From Clostridia bacterium (GTDB lineage: Bacteria > Bacillota > Clostridia > Oscillospirales > CAG-382): a DNA stretch of 8,932 nt. The translations under genes and the position numbers were made by a program. Every line of letters begins with the position of its first letter. Position 1 is the first letter of the stretch. This document shows positions 1-6,267 of this stretch, in pieces. The notes below the pieces were generated by a model that worked only from the letters and a program-made list of their open reading frames with translations, was not told where the DNA came from and did no database searches. Location: NCBI GenBank assembly GCA_017959195.1, contig JAGDBE010000241.1, positions 1-8,932 of the forward strand, written 5' to 3'.

Positions 1-1112
1 GCAACAAGCATGCTTCTGTAATCGGTTATTTTTCCTATGTATCCGAGAATTGTTTTGGGCGTATATATCGAAAAAACGTCGGAAAAAGCGGGATATTTCG
101 ATAAAATAACTGCAAAAGCCGAGATAAATCCCGATATGCATAAAGCTTTGATGCATTTTCCGACAAGCGACGATGACGAGATGAGCATCGTAACCGATAC
201 CGAGAAGAATATTATATTAAATATTATTAAAGCGTATTTTGCGCCGGAAGTTCCGAAAGAGGACAGAGAGTTAACAAAGAAAACAAGTCCCATAAGAAGA
301 ACTATCGACGAATAAACGTTTATGTTAAGAGGACGTTTTCCGCGTATAAGCTTTGAAAAATGCGAAAGAATGGTTGACGCGAATATAAAGAGCATCTCGT
401 ACGTTCCGAGAAAAGCAATCGACATAAATGCGAGAATTATCCCGTTTTCGGGTTTTGAAAGTATGAGTGAAAGGATAATTACCGCAAGTACGCAGATTAC
501 GAATAATTTCGGAGATACAATGTATGAGAGTATTCCCGAAAGCAGACCGAAAATCATATATTCCGCGGATAAATTCATCGGCGTTGCCTTTAACTGTACT
601 CTGTTAACCGCAAGCACTTCAAAAAGGACGTACGAAGCAATTTTGCTGTTGTAAATTACGTTAAACAGGCTTTTTGACCTGAACGGCAAAAGCATAAGCG
701 ATATTATAAGCACAAGGGACGCGTAAACAAAGGTGTTCGACATTGGAAGCGCCGTCAGGGGAGCAGAACTGTTTGCTATAAGCGCACTTATGATAACTCC
801 GCCGTGAAAAAGTCCGAATATTCCGAGAGACGTCAGGCTTGATGACAATATGCGCTTTGTGATGAAGTCAAAAAAGCGAAGAATCGGGCTTCTTTCAAAA
901 AGCTCGGCTGTTTTGAGCTTGAATTTGAGAAAACTTCCGTTGTAAGACTGTATTTTCGAGAAAATCGAGTAAACAAGACTGTTTTTCCACAACTTAGAGA
1001 TTTTTTCGGAGTTAAAGAAACGCGCAAACGCAGAATTGCTGCCGAAAATACGGGATAAAAACGAAAATACCCCTGCGTTTTTGCTGTTTGTTTCGGAAGA
1101 ATTGCCGCGCAT
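1..1112 (-). CDS. Multi-spanning membrane protein, tentatively O-antigen ligase/polymerase-like; 3' end outside window
   Basis: The reverse strand is open without a stop from ATG at 1112 to the left edge, giving 370 codons; the C-terminus is missing. Residues 1-90 are hydrophilic, Ser/Lys/Phe-rich and probably cytoplasmic. About eight hydrophobic segments follow, near residues 93-112, 127-143, 184-199, 202-219, 223-247, 267-283, 291-311 and 318-338, with the short motif SKPENG before the fifth. The start is supported by AAGGCGGTGA six bases upstream, which overlaps the trmD stop codon. The overall plan (basic N-terminal tail, then many helices with short loops) resembles Clostridial O-antigen ligase family (Wzy_C-like) proteins that join or polymerise lipid-linked surface glycans. 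That assignment rests on general resemblance; the diagnostic large extracellular loop and its conserved residues would lie beyond the edge. Other multi-pass envelope proteins remain possible. It is the last visible gene of the FkbM-rimM-trmD operon. Being a real gene is much surer (about 0.9) than its function. Confidence 0.72.
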   Translation of the reverse strand, partial: MRGNSSETNSKNAGVFSFLSRIFGSNSAFARFFNSEKISKLWKNSLVYSIFSKIQSYNGSFLKFKLKTAELFERSPILRFFDFITKRILSSSLTSLGIFGLFHGGVIISALIANSSAPLTALPMSNTFVYASLVLIISLMLLPFRSKSLFNVIYNSKIASYVLFEVLAVNRVQLKATPMNLSAEYMIFGLLSGILSYIVSPKLFVICVLAVIILSLILSKPENGIILAFMSIAFLGTYEMLFIFASTILSHFSKLIRGKRPLNINVYSSIVLLMGLVFFVNSLSSFGTSGAKYALIIFNIIFFSVSVTMLISSSSLVGKCIKALCISGFISAFAVILSKYPAFSDVFSIYTPKTILGYIGKITDYRSMLV

Positions 1113-1118
1113 ATCTTT

Positions 1119-1128
1119 TCACCGCCTT
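1119..1128 (-). promoter_or_regulatory. Ribosome binding site of the membrane protein gene, overlapping the trmD stop
   Basis: On the minus strand AAGGCGGTGA differs by one base from AAGGAGGTGA and sits six bases before ATG at 1112. It begins inside the TAA stop of trmD (1127-1129). This fixes the start of the membrane gene and suggests translational coupling to trmD. Confidence 0.75.
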
Positions 1129-1861
1129 ACTTTTTGTTTTTTAGATATTCAAGATATAATATATCGTCTTTTGAAAGATTAGTTTTTTTGAGCAAATCCG
1201 GTCTGTTGTAAAATGTGTATCGGAGCGACATTTTTCTCTGCCATTTTTTTATCTGCGCATGGTCGCCGTTGCGGATAACTTCGGGAACTTCTTTGCCTTC
1301 AAAGACTGCGGGTTTTGTATATTGAGGATATTCTAAAAGTCCGCTTGCTATGCTTTCGTTTTCGTAGCATTCGCTGTCGGGAAGTACTCCGTCTATAAGA
1401 CGGGAAACCGCGTCAACGACAATCGCGCTCGGTAACTCTCCGCCTGTAAGAACGTAATCTCCGACGGAAATTTCCTCGTCGATAAATTCGTCAAGCACTC
1501 TCTGGTCGACGCCTTCATAGTGGCCCGAAAGAATAATGAGGTTGTCGTATTCCTTTAATCTTGCCGCCGTTTCGTGATTGAAAAGCTTTCCTTTCGGCGA
1601 CATATATATTTTAAGGGTTTTTCCCGAAAGTCCGCTTTGCGAAGCTTTGAAGCAGTCGTAGAGCGGTTGGGGCGCCATAACCATGCCGAATCCGCCGCCG
1701 TAAGGCGTGTCGTCAACGCGCTTATGTTTGTCTTTGGAATAATCTCTTATGTTGAAATATTCTATTTGAATTATTCCTGCGCTTTGCGCTCTGCCTATTA
1801 TGCTTGAATCAAGATACGGCTTTATTGTTTCGGGAAACAGCGTTAAAATTCTGAATTTCAT
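1127..1861 (-). CDS. trmD: tRNA (guanine-N1-)-methyltransferase TrmD (m1G37)
   Basis: TrmD transfers a methyl group from S-adenosylmethionine to N1 of G37, next to the anticodon, in tRNAs for Leu, Pro and Arg; this prevents +1 frameshifting, and the enzyme is a cytoplasmic SPOUT-family dimer. The 244 residues match the usual length. Visible family signatures are the N-terminal LTLFPE (7-12), the VDDTPYGGGFGM block (49-60), LSGHYEGVDQRV (111-122), the trefoil-knot SAM-binding stretch ISVGDYVLTGGELPS (131-145), Arg154, and GLLEYPQYTKP (174-184) followed by NGDHAQIKKW (198-207). At the position of the E. coli general base Asp169 this protein has Glu169 (N-E-S), apparently a conservative change. 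The start ATG at 1861 shares one base with the rimM stop (TGATG) and has GAGGAG eight bases upstream. It lies in the FkbM-rimM-trmD-membrane protein operon; the common partner rplS is not downstream. Confidence 0.97.
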   Translation of the reverse strand: MKFRILTLFPETIKPYLDSSIIGRAQSAGIIQIEYFNIRDYSKDKHKRVDDTPYGGGFGMVMAPQPLYDCFKASQSGLSGKTLKIYMSPKGKLFNHETAARLKEYDNLIILSGHYEGVDQRVLDEFIDEEISVGDYVLTGGELPSAIVVDAVSRLIDGVLPDSECYENESIASGLLEYPQYTKPAVFEGKEVPEVIRNGDHAQIKKWQRKMSLRYTFYNRPDLLKKTNLSKDDILYLEYLKNKK

Positions 1862-2379
1862 CAGCGAATCTCCTCGGCGTTGTCTATAAGTCCCGGTATG
1901 GGACGGATAAAAATACCTTTTTCAATATCGATTTTAATTACGATTTCGCTTACTGCGGGAATGAGGTATTCTTTGTCCTTGTTCTTAACGGTATAAATGT
2001 CGGAAGCGCCTCTGTTGAAAACTTCCGTTAGCTTGCCGTAAACCGTGCCGTCGTCGATATTTATAACGTCAAGCCCGATTATATCGTCTATAAAATATCT
2101 GTCCTCGTCGAGCTGCATATCGTTTCTGTTGATGTATAAAATTCTGTTTCTGTATTTGTCGGCCTCGCTTGCGCTGTCAATGCCTTCAAGCTTGAGATAA
2201 ACGTAGCCGTTGTAAACCTTTGCGGAAAGCACGTTTATTTCTTTTTCGCCTTTGCTGTCGAGAAAAAAGCGCGAAAACGAGCAGAATGCCTGGGGAGTGT
2301 CGCAGTAGCTGTCGACTTTGAGCTCTCCCGAAAGTCCTCTTTTATTTATGATTTTTCCCGCTTCAAGAAATGTTTTCAT
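1861..2379 (-). CDS. rimM: Ribosome maturation factor RimM
   Basis: RimM binds ribosomal protein S19 and assists late maturation of the 30S head and 16S rRNA processing in the cytoplasm. The 172 residues show the two-domain plan. The N-terminal RimM barrel (about 5-88) opens with AGKIINKRGLSGELKV (7-22), the family's GkI...hGl.GelkV signature, and contains YVYLKLEGIDSASEADKYR. The C-terminal PRC barrel (about 95-170) has YFIDDIIGLDV, the NRGASDIYTV turn and the YLIPAV strand, ending in the typical IRPIPGLID. The ATG at 2379 follows the FkbM stop by five bases; CGGAG, which overlaps the end of the FkbM gene, is the likely ribosome binding site. The TGA stop overlaps the trmD start by one base. 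The rpsP and KH-protein genes that commonly precede rimM in Firmicutes are absent here. Confidence 0.95.
   Translation of the reverse strand: MKTFLEAGKIINKRGLSGELKVDSYCDTPQAFCSFSRFFLDSKGEKEINVLSAKVYNGYVYLKLEGIDSASEADKYRNRILYINRNDMQLDEDRYFIDDIIGLDVINIDDGTVYGKLTEVFNRGASDIYTVKNKDKEYLIPAVSEIVIKIDIEKGIFIRPIPGLIDNAEEIR
1870..1875 (-). promoter_or_regulatory. Ribosome binding site of trmD inside rimM
   Basis: GAGGAG on the minus strand lies eight bases before the trmD ATG and within the last codons of rimM. With the TGATG stop/start overlap it implies that trmD is translated in step with rimM. Confidence 0.8.
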
Positions 2380-2384
2380 GTTTT

Positions 2385-3470
2385 TTACTCCGATTTGTTT
2401 TTTATGTAGACGTTGGTATCCCAGGCGGGAATGTACGGAAAATGCCTGATATACATCTCAAAATCTCCGTAAAGTTTTGCAAGATATAACGGGATTTCAA
2501 ACATATCCTCGCTTCTGTGGTATATGGCGCAGGAAATAACGGGACGGAAATTTACTATTGTCTTGTGAAGCCCGCAAAGCGCCTTGAGGTCAGACCCTTC
2601 AGCATCAATATTTATGTAATCCGCGCTTTTTACGTAATTATCTGCCGAAACCGCTTTTATTTCAATGGGCTTTAGCCCCGCGTGGTTTGTCGTATATGCG
2701 CTGTTTCTTCCTGAACGTGAATAAAAGGTGAGTTTTTCATCCTTGTCCCATGCGGCGGCGTTTATTAAGTTTGCGGAAATATCAAGCGTTTTTGCGTATT
2801 CGCTGAGTTTTGCAAAATTTTTAATATCAGGCTCAAACGCTGTAACCGAATTTACGTCTTTCGCATAATAGAGATATTCTCTTATCGTGTCGCCGTTGTA
2901 TGCGCCTATGTCGACGTAATCCGAATGAGCTCCGGGCTTTATTATAGACGAATACGCTTCGCCGACAGGCGTCTCGCAGTCCTTAAGACATTCAATTTTA
3001 CCTGTAAGCTTGTGCTTTATAACGTTGTAATAAACGTTTTTTGATATTTCGTCTGAAAGTAAGGAATAAACCTTATTAAAATTGTCAAAATTTTCCTTAA
3101 AAAAGGCGCCGTCAAATAAATTTGAGCCGAAAACGGGAACATCCGGCGCGTACACTTCGTCTGTTTCACATAGATTATATATTTTATCCATAACGCTGTC
3201 AAGTTTTGTGGCAAACGACACTAAAATGACAGGATCCGGAAATTCCGCTTTTATGTCGGAATACTTTTTGACTGTAAAGTTTCGGAACGTCTGATAACGC
3301 ACAAACTCGTCGCTTGCGAATACTCCCGAGATTTCAATTCCGCGTTTTCCGCAAACGTCAAGTATCTTGTCCGCGCCGTCGCCCATTCCGTACAGCACTT
3401 TTTTCTTGTCCGACTTTTCAAGATATGTCCATAAGTCGGTAATTTCAAGCAGATCTTCCAAATTTTTCAT
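2385..3470 (-). CDS. FkbM-family methyltransferase
   Basis: This is a class I SAM-dependent methyltransferase of the FkbM family, whose members usually O-methylate sugars or other small hydroxylated groups; the substrate here is unknown. With the start at ATG 3470 it has 361 residues. An N-terminal Rossmann-like module carries VLYGMGDGADKIL (25-37) and GVFASDEFVR. The methyltransferase fold follows: motif I YVDIGAYNGDT (185-195), the acidic AFEPD (211-215), NAAAWD (237-242), DYINIDAEGSD (284-294), CAIYHR (314-319) and a C-terminal YIRHFPYIPAWDTNVY. There is no signal peptide or membrane segment, so it is cytoplasmic. A GTG at 3482 in frame would add four residues, but it has no ribosome binding site, whereas GAGAG lies just before ATG 3470. 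It is the first gene after a strong promoter and ends five bases before rimM. The two-module layout is common in Clostridial FkbM proteins encoded near surface-glycan genes, so a glycan or glycolipid target is plausible but not shown. Confidence 0.85.
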   Translation of the reverse strand: MKNLEDLLEITDLWTYLEKSDKKKVLYGMGDGADKILDVCGKRGIEISGVFASDEFVRYQTFRNFTVKKYSDIKAEFPDPVILVSFATKLDSVMDKIYNLCETDEVYAPDVPVFGSNLFDGAFFKENFDNFNKVYSLLSDEISKNVYYNVIKHKLTGKIECLKDCETPVGEAYSSIIKPGAHSDYVDIGAYNGDTIREYLYYAKDVNSVTAFEPDIKNFAKLSEYAKTLDISANLINAAAWDKDEKLTFYSRSGRNSAYTTNHAGLKPIEIKAVSADNYVKSADYINIDAEGSDLKALCGLHKTIVNFRPVISCAIYHRSEDMFEIPLYLAKLYGDFEMYIRHFPYIPAWDTNVYIKNKSE

Positions 3471-3474
3471 TTGT

Positions 3475-3479
3475 TCTCT
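3475..3479 (-). promoter_or_regulatory. Ribosome binding site deciding the FkbM start
   Basis: GAGAG on the minus strand ends four to five bases before ATG 3470, within a GTGAGAGAACAAATG context. The alternative GTG at 3482 is preceded only by AT-rich sequence with no Shine-Dalgarno match, so ATG 3470 is preferred. Confidence 0.55.
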
Positions 3480-3527
3480 CACGATATTTACAAATAAATA
3501 ATATGTATAAAATATATATTCTGTATC

Positions 3528-3556
3528 ATTATATCATAAAGTATCGAATATATCAA
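3528..3556 (-). promoter_or_regulatory. Sigma-A promoter for the FkbM-rimM-trmD operon
   Basis: Read on the minus strand, TTGATA (3556-3551, five of six consensus bases) is followed after exactly 17 bases by a perfect TATAAT (3533-3528). A TG one base upstream of the -10 (TGATATAAT) makes an extended -10 element. Transcription should start near 3521, leaving a leader of about 50 nt before ATG 3470. No operator or riboswitch-like structure is apparent in that short leader. Confidence 0.85.
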
Positions 3557-3579
3557 GTTATGCTTCCTTACGTTTACCC

Positions 3580-3585
3580 GGAGTG
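3580..3585 (+). promoter_or_regulatory. Ribosome binding site of the SLH glycosidase gene
   Basis: GGAGTG lies seven bases before ATG 3593. The start is further supported by a signal peptide beginning directly at this Met. Confidence 0.75.
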
Positions 3586-3592
3586 AAAAACC

Positions 3593-6223
3593 ATGAAAAA
3601 AGCAAAAATACTGATTTTTATATTTGTCATACTGTTTTGCGTAAACGCCTATGCTTCTGCAGACGGCGATTATTTGCAAAGCTCTTTTCGAGACGTCTAT
3701 ACCGTGTCTTATGAAATATCGCACGGCCTTTCTTTTACGCGCTCGATTCTGGATAACGTAAGCGGCAGCAACAGGGAATACGTTTTGGAATACGTACCGA
3801 ATGACGATACGAAAATCGCGTTTTCTTCGGGAAAATATCTTTATTCCGCGGATTACATACGAAATCTTGCAAAATACGAAGAGCCTGATATGAATTACGT
3901 TGCGGGCATAAATGCGGATTTTTTCAATATGTCGACCGGCGTGCCGGAGTCCGCGCTTATCAAAGACGGCGAACTTTATACGTCTGATATGGATACGTTT
4001 TGCCTTGCGCAAGACGAAAATAACGCTTTTTTCATAGACAAGCCCGCGACGGACATAACTCTTATAAGCGGTAAAGACGGTATTGAATACCATATTCTGC
4101 GGCTTAACAAGGATTTCACAAGATACGGAATATATCTCTATAACGAAAGATATTCCGATAATACGCATACGGGAAAAAGCACTGTTACTACAAGCGCTTT
4201 GATGAAAAAATACGAGTTTTTCTTTGACATAAACGATATAGAAGAATATCTCGATATTTCGGACGACGAAGAACTTCTTACATTACTCGAAGAATATTAC
4301 GCTGATGAAACGGAACCCGAATTGACAGAGGAAGAAACCAAAGAGCCCGAAGAAAGCGAAGAACAGTATAACGTTTTTGATGAGATCGTATCTGTACTTC
4401 AAGAAAAATACGCGTGCGAGTACGTAAACGGTATTTTTTATAAAATATCGGATATAAAACCGCAAATCAATTCGGAGGAAAACCTGGTCGTTGTTTCGGT
4501 TGACGCAAACTCCGTAAACGCGAATATTCCCGAAAACACGTACGTTTTCTGCGCCGATAACGAAACTTACGGTTATATACTTATGTCGTTTGCGCCGGGA
4601 GATACGTTTGCGCTCAAAATAGACGGAAACGAAAAATTCGATACCGTCAAAAACGCAATAGGTACGGGAACAGTAATCGTCTCCGACTCCGAAATTATAG
4701 AGGATTACACTCTCTCGCATTACGCGGTCGACAACCCCAGAAGCGCCGTCGGAATAAGGGAAGACGGAACGCTTGTGCTTTATGCCGTTGACGGACGGCA
4801 GAAGCCGAAAAGTTCAGGGTTTACGCTTGGAGTGCTTGCGCAAAGAATGAAGGAACTCGGCTGCGTTTACGCCGCAAACCTTGACGGCGGCGACTCGACG
4901 GCGGTGAACGTTTCAATGCACGGCTTTGATTCTGCAAACACGCAGAACTTCCCGTCGGGAAAAAGCGAAAGAAAGGTTTCCAACGCCGTCTGCTTCTTTA
5001 ACGAACTTGAAAAAGACGGAACACCCGCTTTTGCGTATAATTACAGCGATTATAATATAATCTTTTCCGATTCCGATATTGAATTTGACAATATCGTGCT
5101 GTCCGATAAATTCGGTTTTGCCGTAAACGAAGATGCTGATAAAGAAGCAATTATCGAAAACGCCTCGTTTTATACCAAAGACGGCAGCGGAATGGTGGCT
5201 GACCGCACGTTTTATCCCATGGGAGCGGTGGGAGATATAAATATATATTCAAGACTTTACGAAGGCGCGTCTGAAAACGTGCTTGCAGTGGTAAGAAGCA
5301 TTTACAGCCCCGATAAAATCAATTTTTCTTCCGATAAATACGAAATTGCGCCGTTTGAAAACGCAAAACTCGAAGTTTCTTTCGAATACGGAAATCTTCC
5401 CGTTTTTTCGGATAATTACAGATATATTATACACATATTGCCCGACGAAAATTCGGAAACGGGCGGGGAAGAGAACGAAGATTACCAAATTGCAGAAAGC
5501 TTTGAGCAAGACGGAATACCCGCATATATTGCGGACGATACGTTTTTCCCGCTTGTTTCGGGAAAAGACTATGAAATATCCGTCGTAAAAGGGGACGCAG
5601 TTTCGGCTTTAACCATAAAAGTCGACGCATATCCGTTTGACGATATTGAAAACCACTGGGCTTGCAGAGAGATTTACAGGCTTGCAAAGGAAAAAATAGT
5701 AATAGGCGAGCTTAATGAAAACGGCGTTTACAGTTATTTTCCGGAAAGGCACTATTCAAGATATGAGTTCGCTCTTATGATACAGCGTATAACGGGAATC
5801 GGAAACGACACCGAAATAATAAGCGAAGAAACGGCTGAAGAAGAGGAAAATACACTATTTGCCGATGAAAACGACATTCCCGAATGGGCAAAAGACGCGG
5901 TAATGAAACTATATTGCGCGGGACTTCTTGACGATATAATGCGGGAAACAGACGGAATTATCACGTTCTGCGGCGACGAATATATTACGAGAAGCGAAGT
6001 TATGAAGGTTATAGGCAAACTGTGCGAAAGCGCGCCTGAAGATTTCGATTTATCTGAGTTTTCCGATCTTGACGAAGCGGAACTTGAAGACGCAAACATC
6101 AAAAATTCCGTCTATGCTGAAATTTTCAACGGATATGAGGACTCGACGCTGCGTCTTTCAAATAACTTAACGCGAGCCGAAGCCGCCGCCGTATTCGTAC
6201 GGCTTTCCGATTATCTTAAATAA
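3593..6223 (+). CDS. Secreted phosphodiester glycosidase-domain protein with three SLH repeats
   Basis: This 876-residue surface protein starts with a signal peptide: MKKAK, a hydrophobic core at about 6-17, and probable cleavage after AYA (21) or ASA (23). Residues of about 60-470 form a NAGPA-type phosphodiester glycosidase domain (DUF2233 family), with GINADFFN (105-112), NPRSAVGI (381-388), LYAVDGRQ (396-403), NLDGGDSTAV (429-438) and a closing SNAVCFF (463-469). The family hydrolyses sugar-phosphodiester bonds in N-acetylglucosamine-1-phosphate compounds; bacterial substrates are mostly unknown. Between the first and second motifs lies a Glu/Asp-rich insertion at about 213-262. Residues of about 480-680 look beta-rich and match no family I recognise. 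Three SLH repeats follow at about 680-736, 755-811 and 822-876, with core motifs YSRYE (721), ITRSE (798) and LTRAE (859); these normally bind pyruvylated cell-wall polymer and anchor the protein at the surface. It is transcribed alone, divergent from the FkbM operon, and ends at a hairpin terminator. A substrate in wall teichoic or other phosphoglycan is an inference. Confidence 0.88.
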   Translation: MKKAKILIFIFVILFCVNAYASADGDYLQSSFRDVYTVSYEISHGLSFTRSILDNVSGSNREYVLEYVPNDDTKIAFSSGKYLYSADYIRNLAKYEEPDMNYVAGINADFFNMSTGVPESALIKDGELYTSDMDTFCLAQDENNAFFIDKPATDITLISGKDGIEYHILRLNKDFTRYGIYLYNERYSDNTHTGKSTVTTSALMKKYEFFFDINDIEEYLDISDDEELLTLLEEYYADETEPELTEEETKEPEESEEQYNVFDEIVSVLQEKYACEYVNGIFYKISDIKPQINSEENLVVVSVDANSVNANIPENTYVFCADNETYGYILMSFAPGDTFALKIDGNEKFDTVKNAIGTGTVIVSDSEIIEDYTLSHYAVDNPRSAVGIREDGTLVLYAVDGRQKPKSSGFTLGVLAQRMKELGCVYAANLDGGDSTAVNVSMHGFDSANTQNFPSGKSERKVSNAVCFFNELEKDGTPAFAYNYSDYNIIFSDSDIEFDNIVLSDKFGFAVNEDADKEAIIENASFYTKDGSGMVADRTFYPMGAVGDINIYSRLYEGASENVLAVVRSIYSPDKINFSSDKYEIAPFENAKLEVSFEYGNLPVFSDNYRYIIHILPDENSETGGEENEDYQIAESFEQDGIPAYIADDTFFPLVSGKDYEISVVKGDAVSALTIKVDAYPFDDIENHWACREIYRLAKEKIVIGELNENGVYSYFPERHYSRYEFALMIQRITGIGNDTEIISEETAEEEENTLFADENDIPEWAKDAVMKLYCAGLLDDIMRETDGIITFCGDEYITRSEVMKVIGKLCESAPEDFDLSEFSDLDEAELEDANIKNSVYAEIFNGYEDSTLRLSNNLTRAEAAAVFVRLSDYLK

Positions 6224-6228
6224 AAAAT

Positions 6229-6257
6229 AAAACCTATGGCATAAAACCATAGGTTTT
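6229..6257. terminator. Bidirectional intrinsic terminator between the SLH glycosidase gene and argH
   Basis: AAAACCTATGG (6229-6239) pairs perfectly with CCATAGGTTTT (6247-6257) around a seven-base loop. On the plus strand a T-rich run follows; on the minus strand the left flank also reads as a T-rich tail. It begins six bases after the glycosidase stop and eleven bases beyond the argH stop, so it can end transcription from both convergent genes. Confidence 0.88.
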
Positions 6258-6267
6258 TGTTTTGTTT

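Larger units (their letters stand above)
3471..3592. other. Divergent intergenic spacer
   Basis: This very AT-rich spacer separates the minus-strand operon from the plus-strand glycosidase gene. It contains the clear minus-strand promoter described separately. For the plus strand several weak -10-like hexamers exist (TATAAA at 3506, TAAAAT at 3508 with TTTACA at 3487, spacing only 15), but none has a well-spaced -35, so the plus promoter is unresolved. No gene or RNA structure is seen. Confidence 0.7.

Noticed and set aside
37..654. Two plus-strand open frames of 92 and 110 codons
   Set aside because: They are antisense to the continuous minus-strand membrane protein frame, show no family features and have no convincing ribosome binding sites.
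833..1027. Short minus-strand frame of 64 codons
   Set aside because: It lies in a different frame inside the N-terminal part of the membrane protein gene, which has the better start and length.
3483..3530. Plus-strand promoter for the glycosidase gene
   Set aside because: TTTACA with TAAAAT has only 15-base spacing, and the other AT-rich hexamers lack a -35 partner, so no call is made.
3593..3670. Possible lipoprotein signal around Cys16 of the SLH protein
   Set aside because: The residues before the Cys (I-L-F-C) do not fit a lipobox, and a standard signal-peptidase site (AYA or ASA) follows.
3488..4168. 226-codon minus-strand frame
   Set aside because: It is antisense to the SLH glycosidase gene; its Arg/Ile/Tyr-rich composition is that of a complement shadow, and it spans the divergent promoter.
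4283..4720. 145-codon minus-strand frame rich in Phe and Tyr
   Set aside because: It is the complement of the acidic GAA/GAC-rich part of the glycosidase gene; no start signal or domain is visible.
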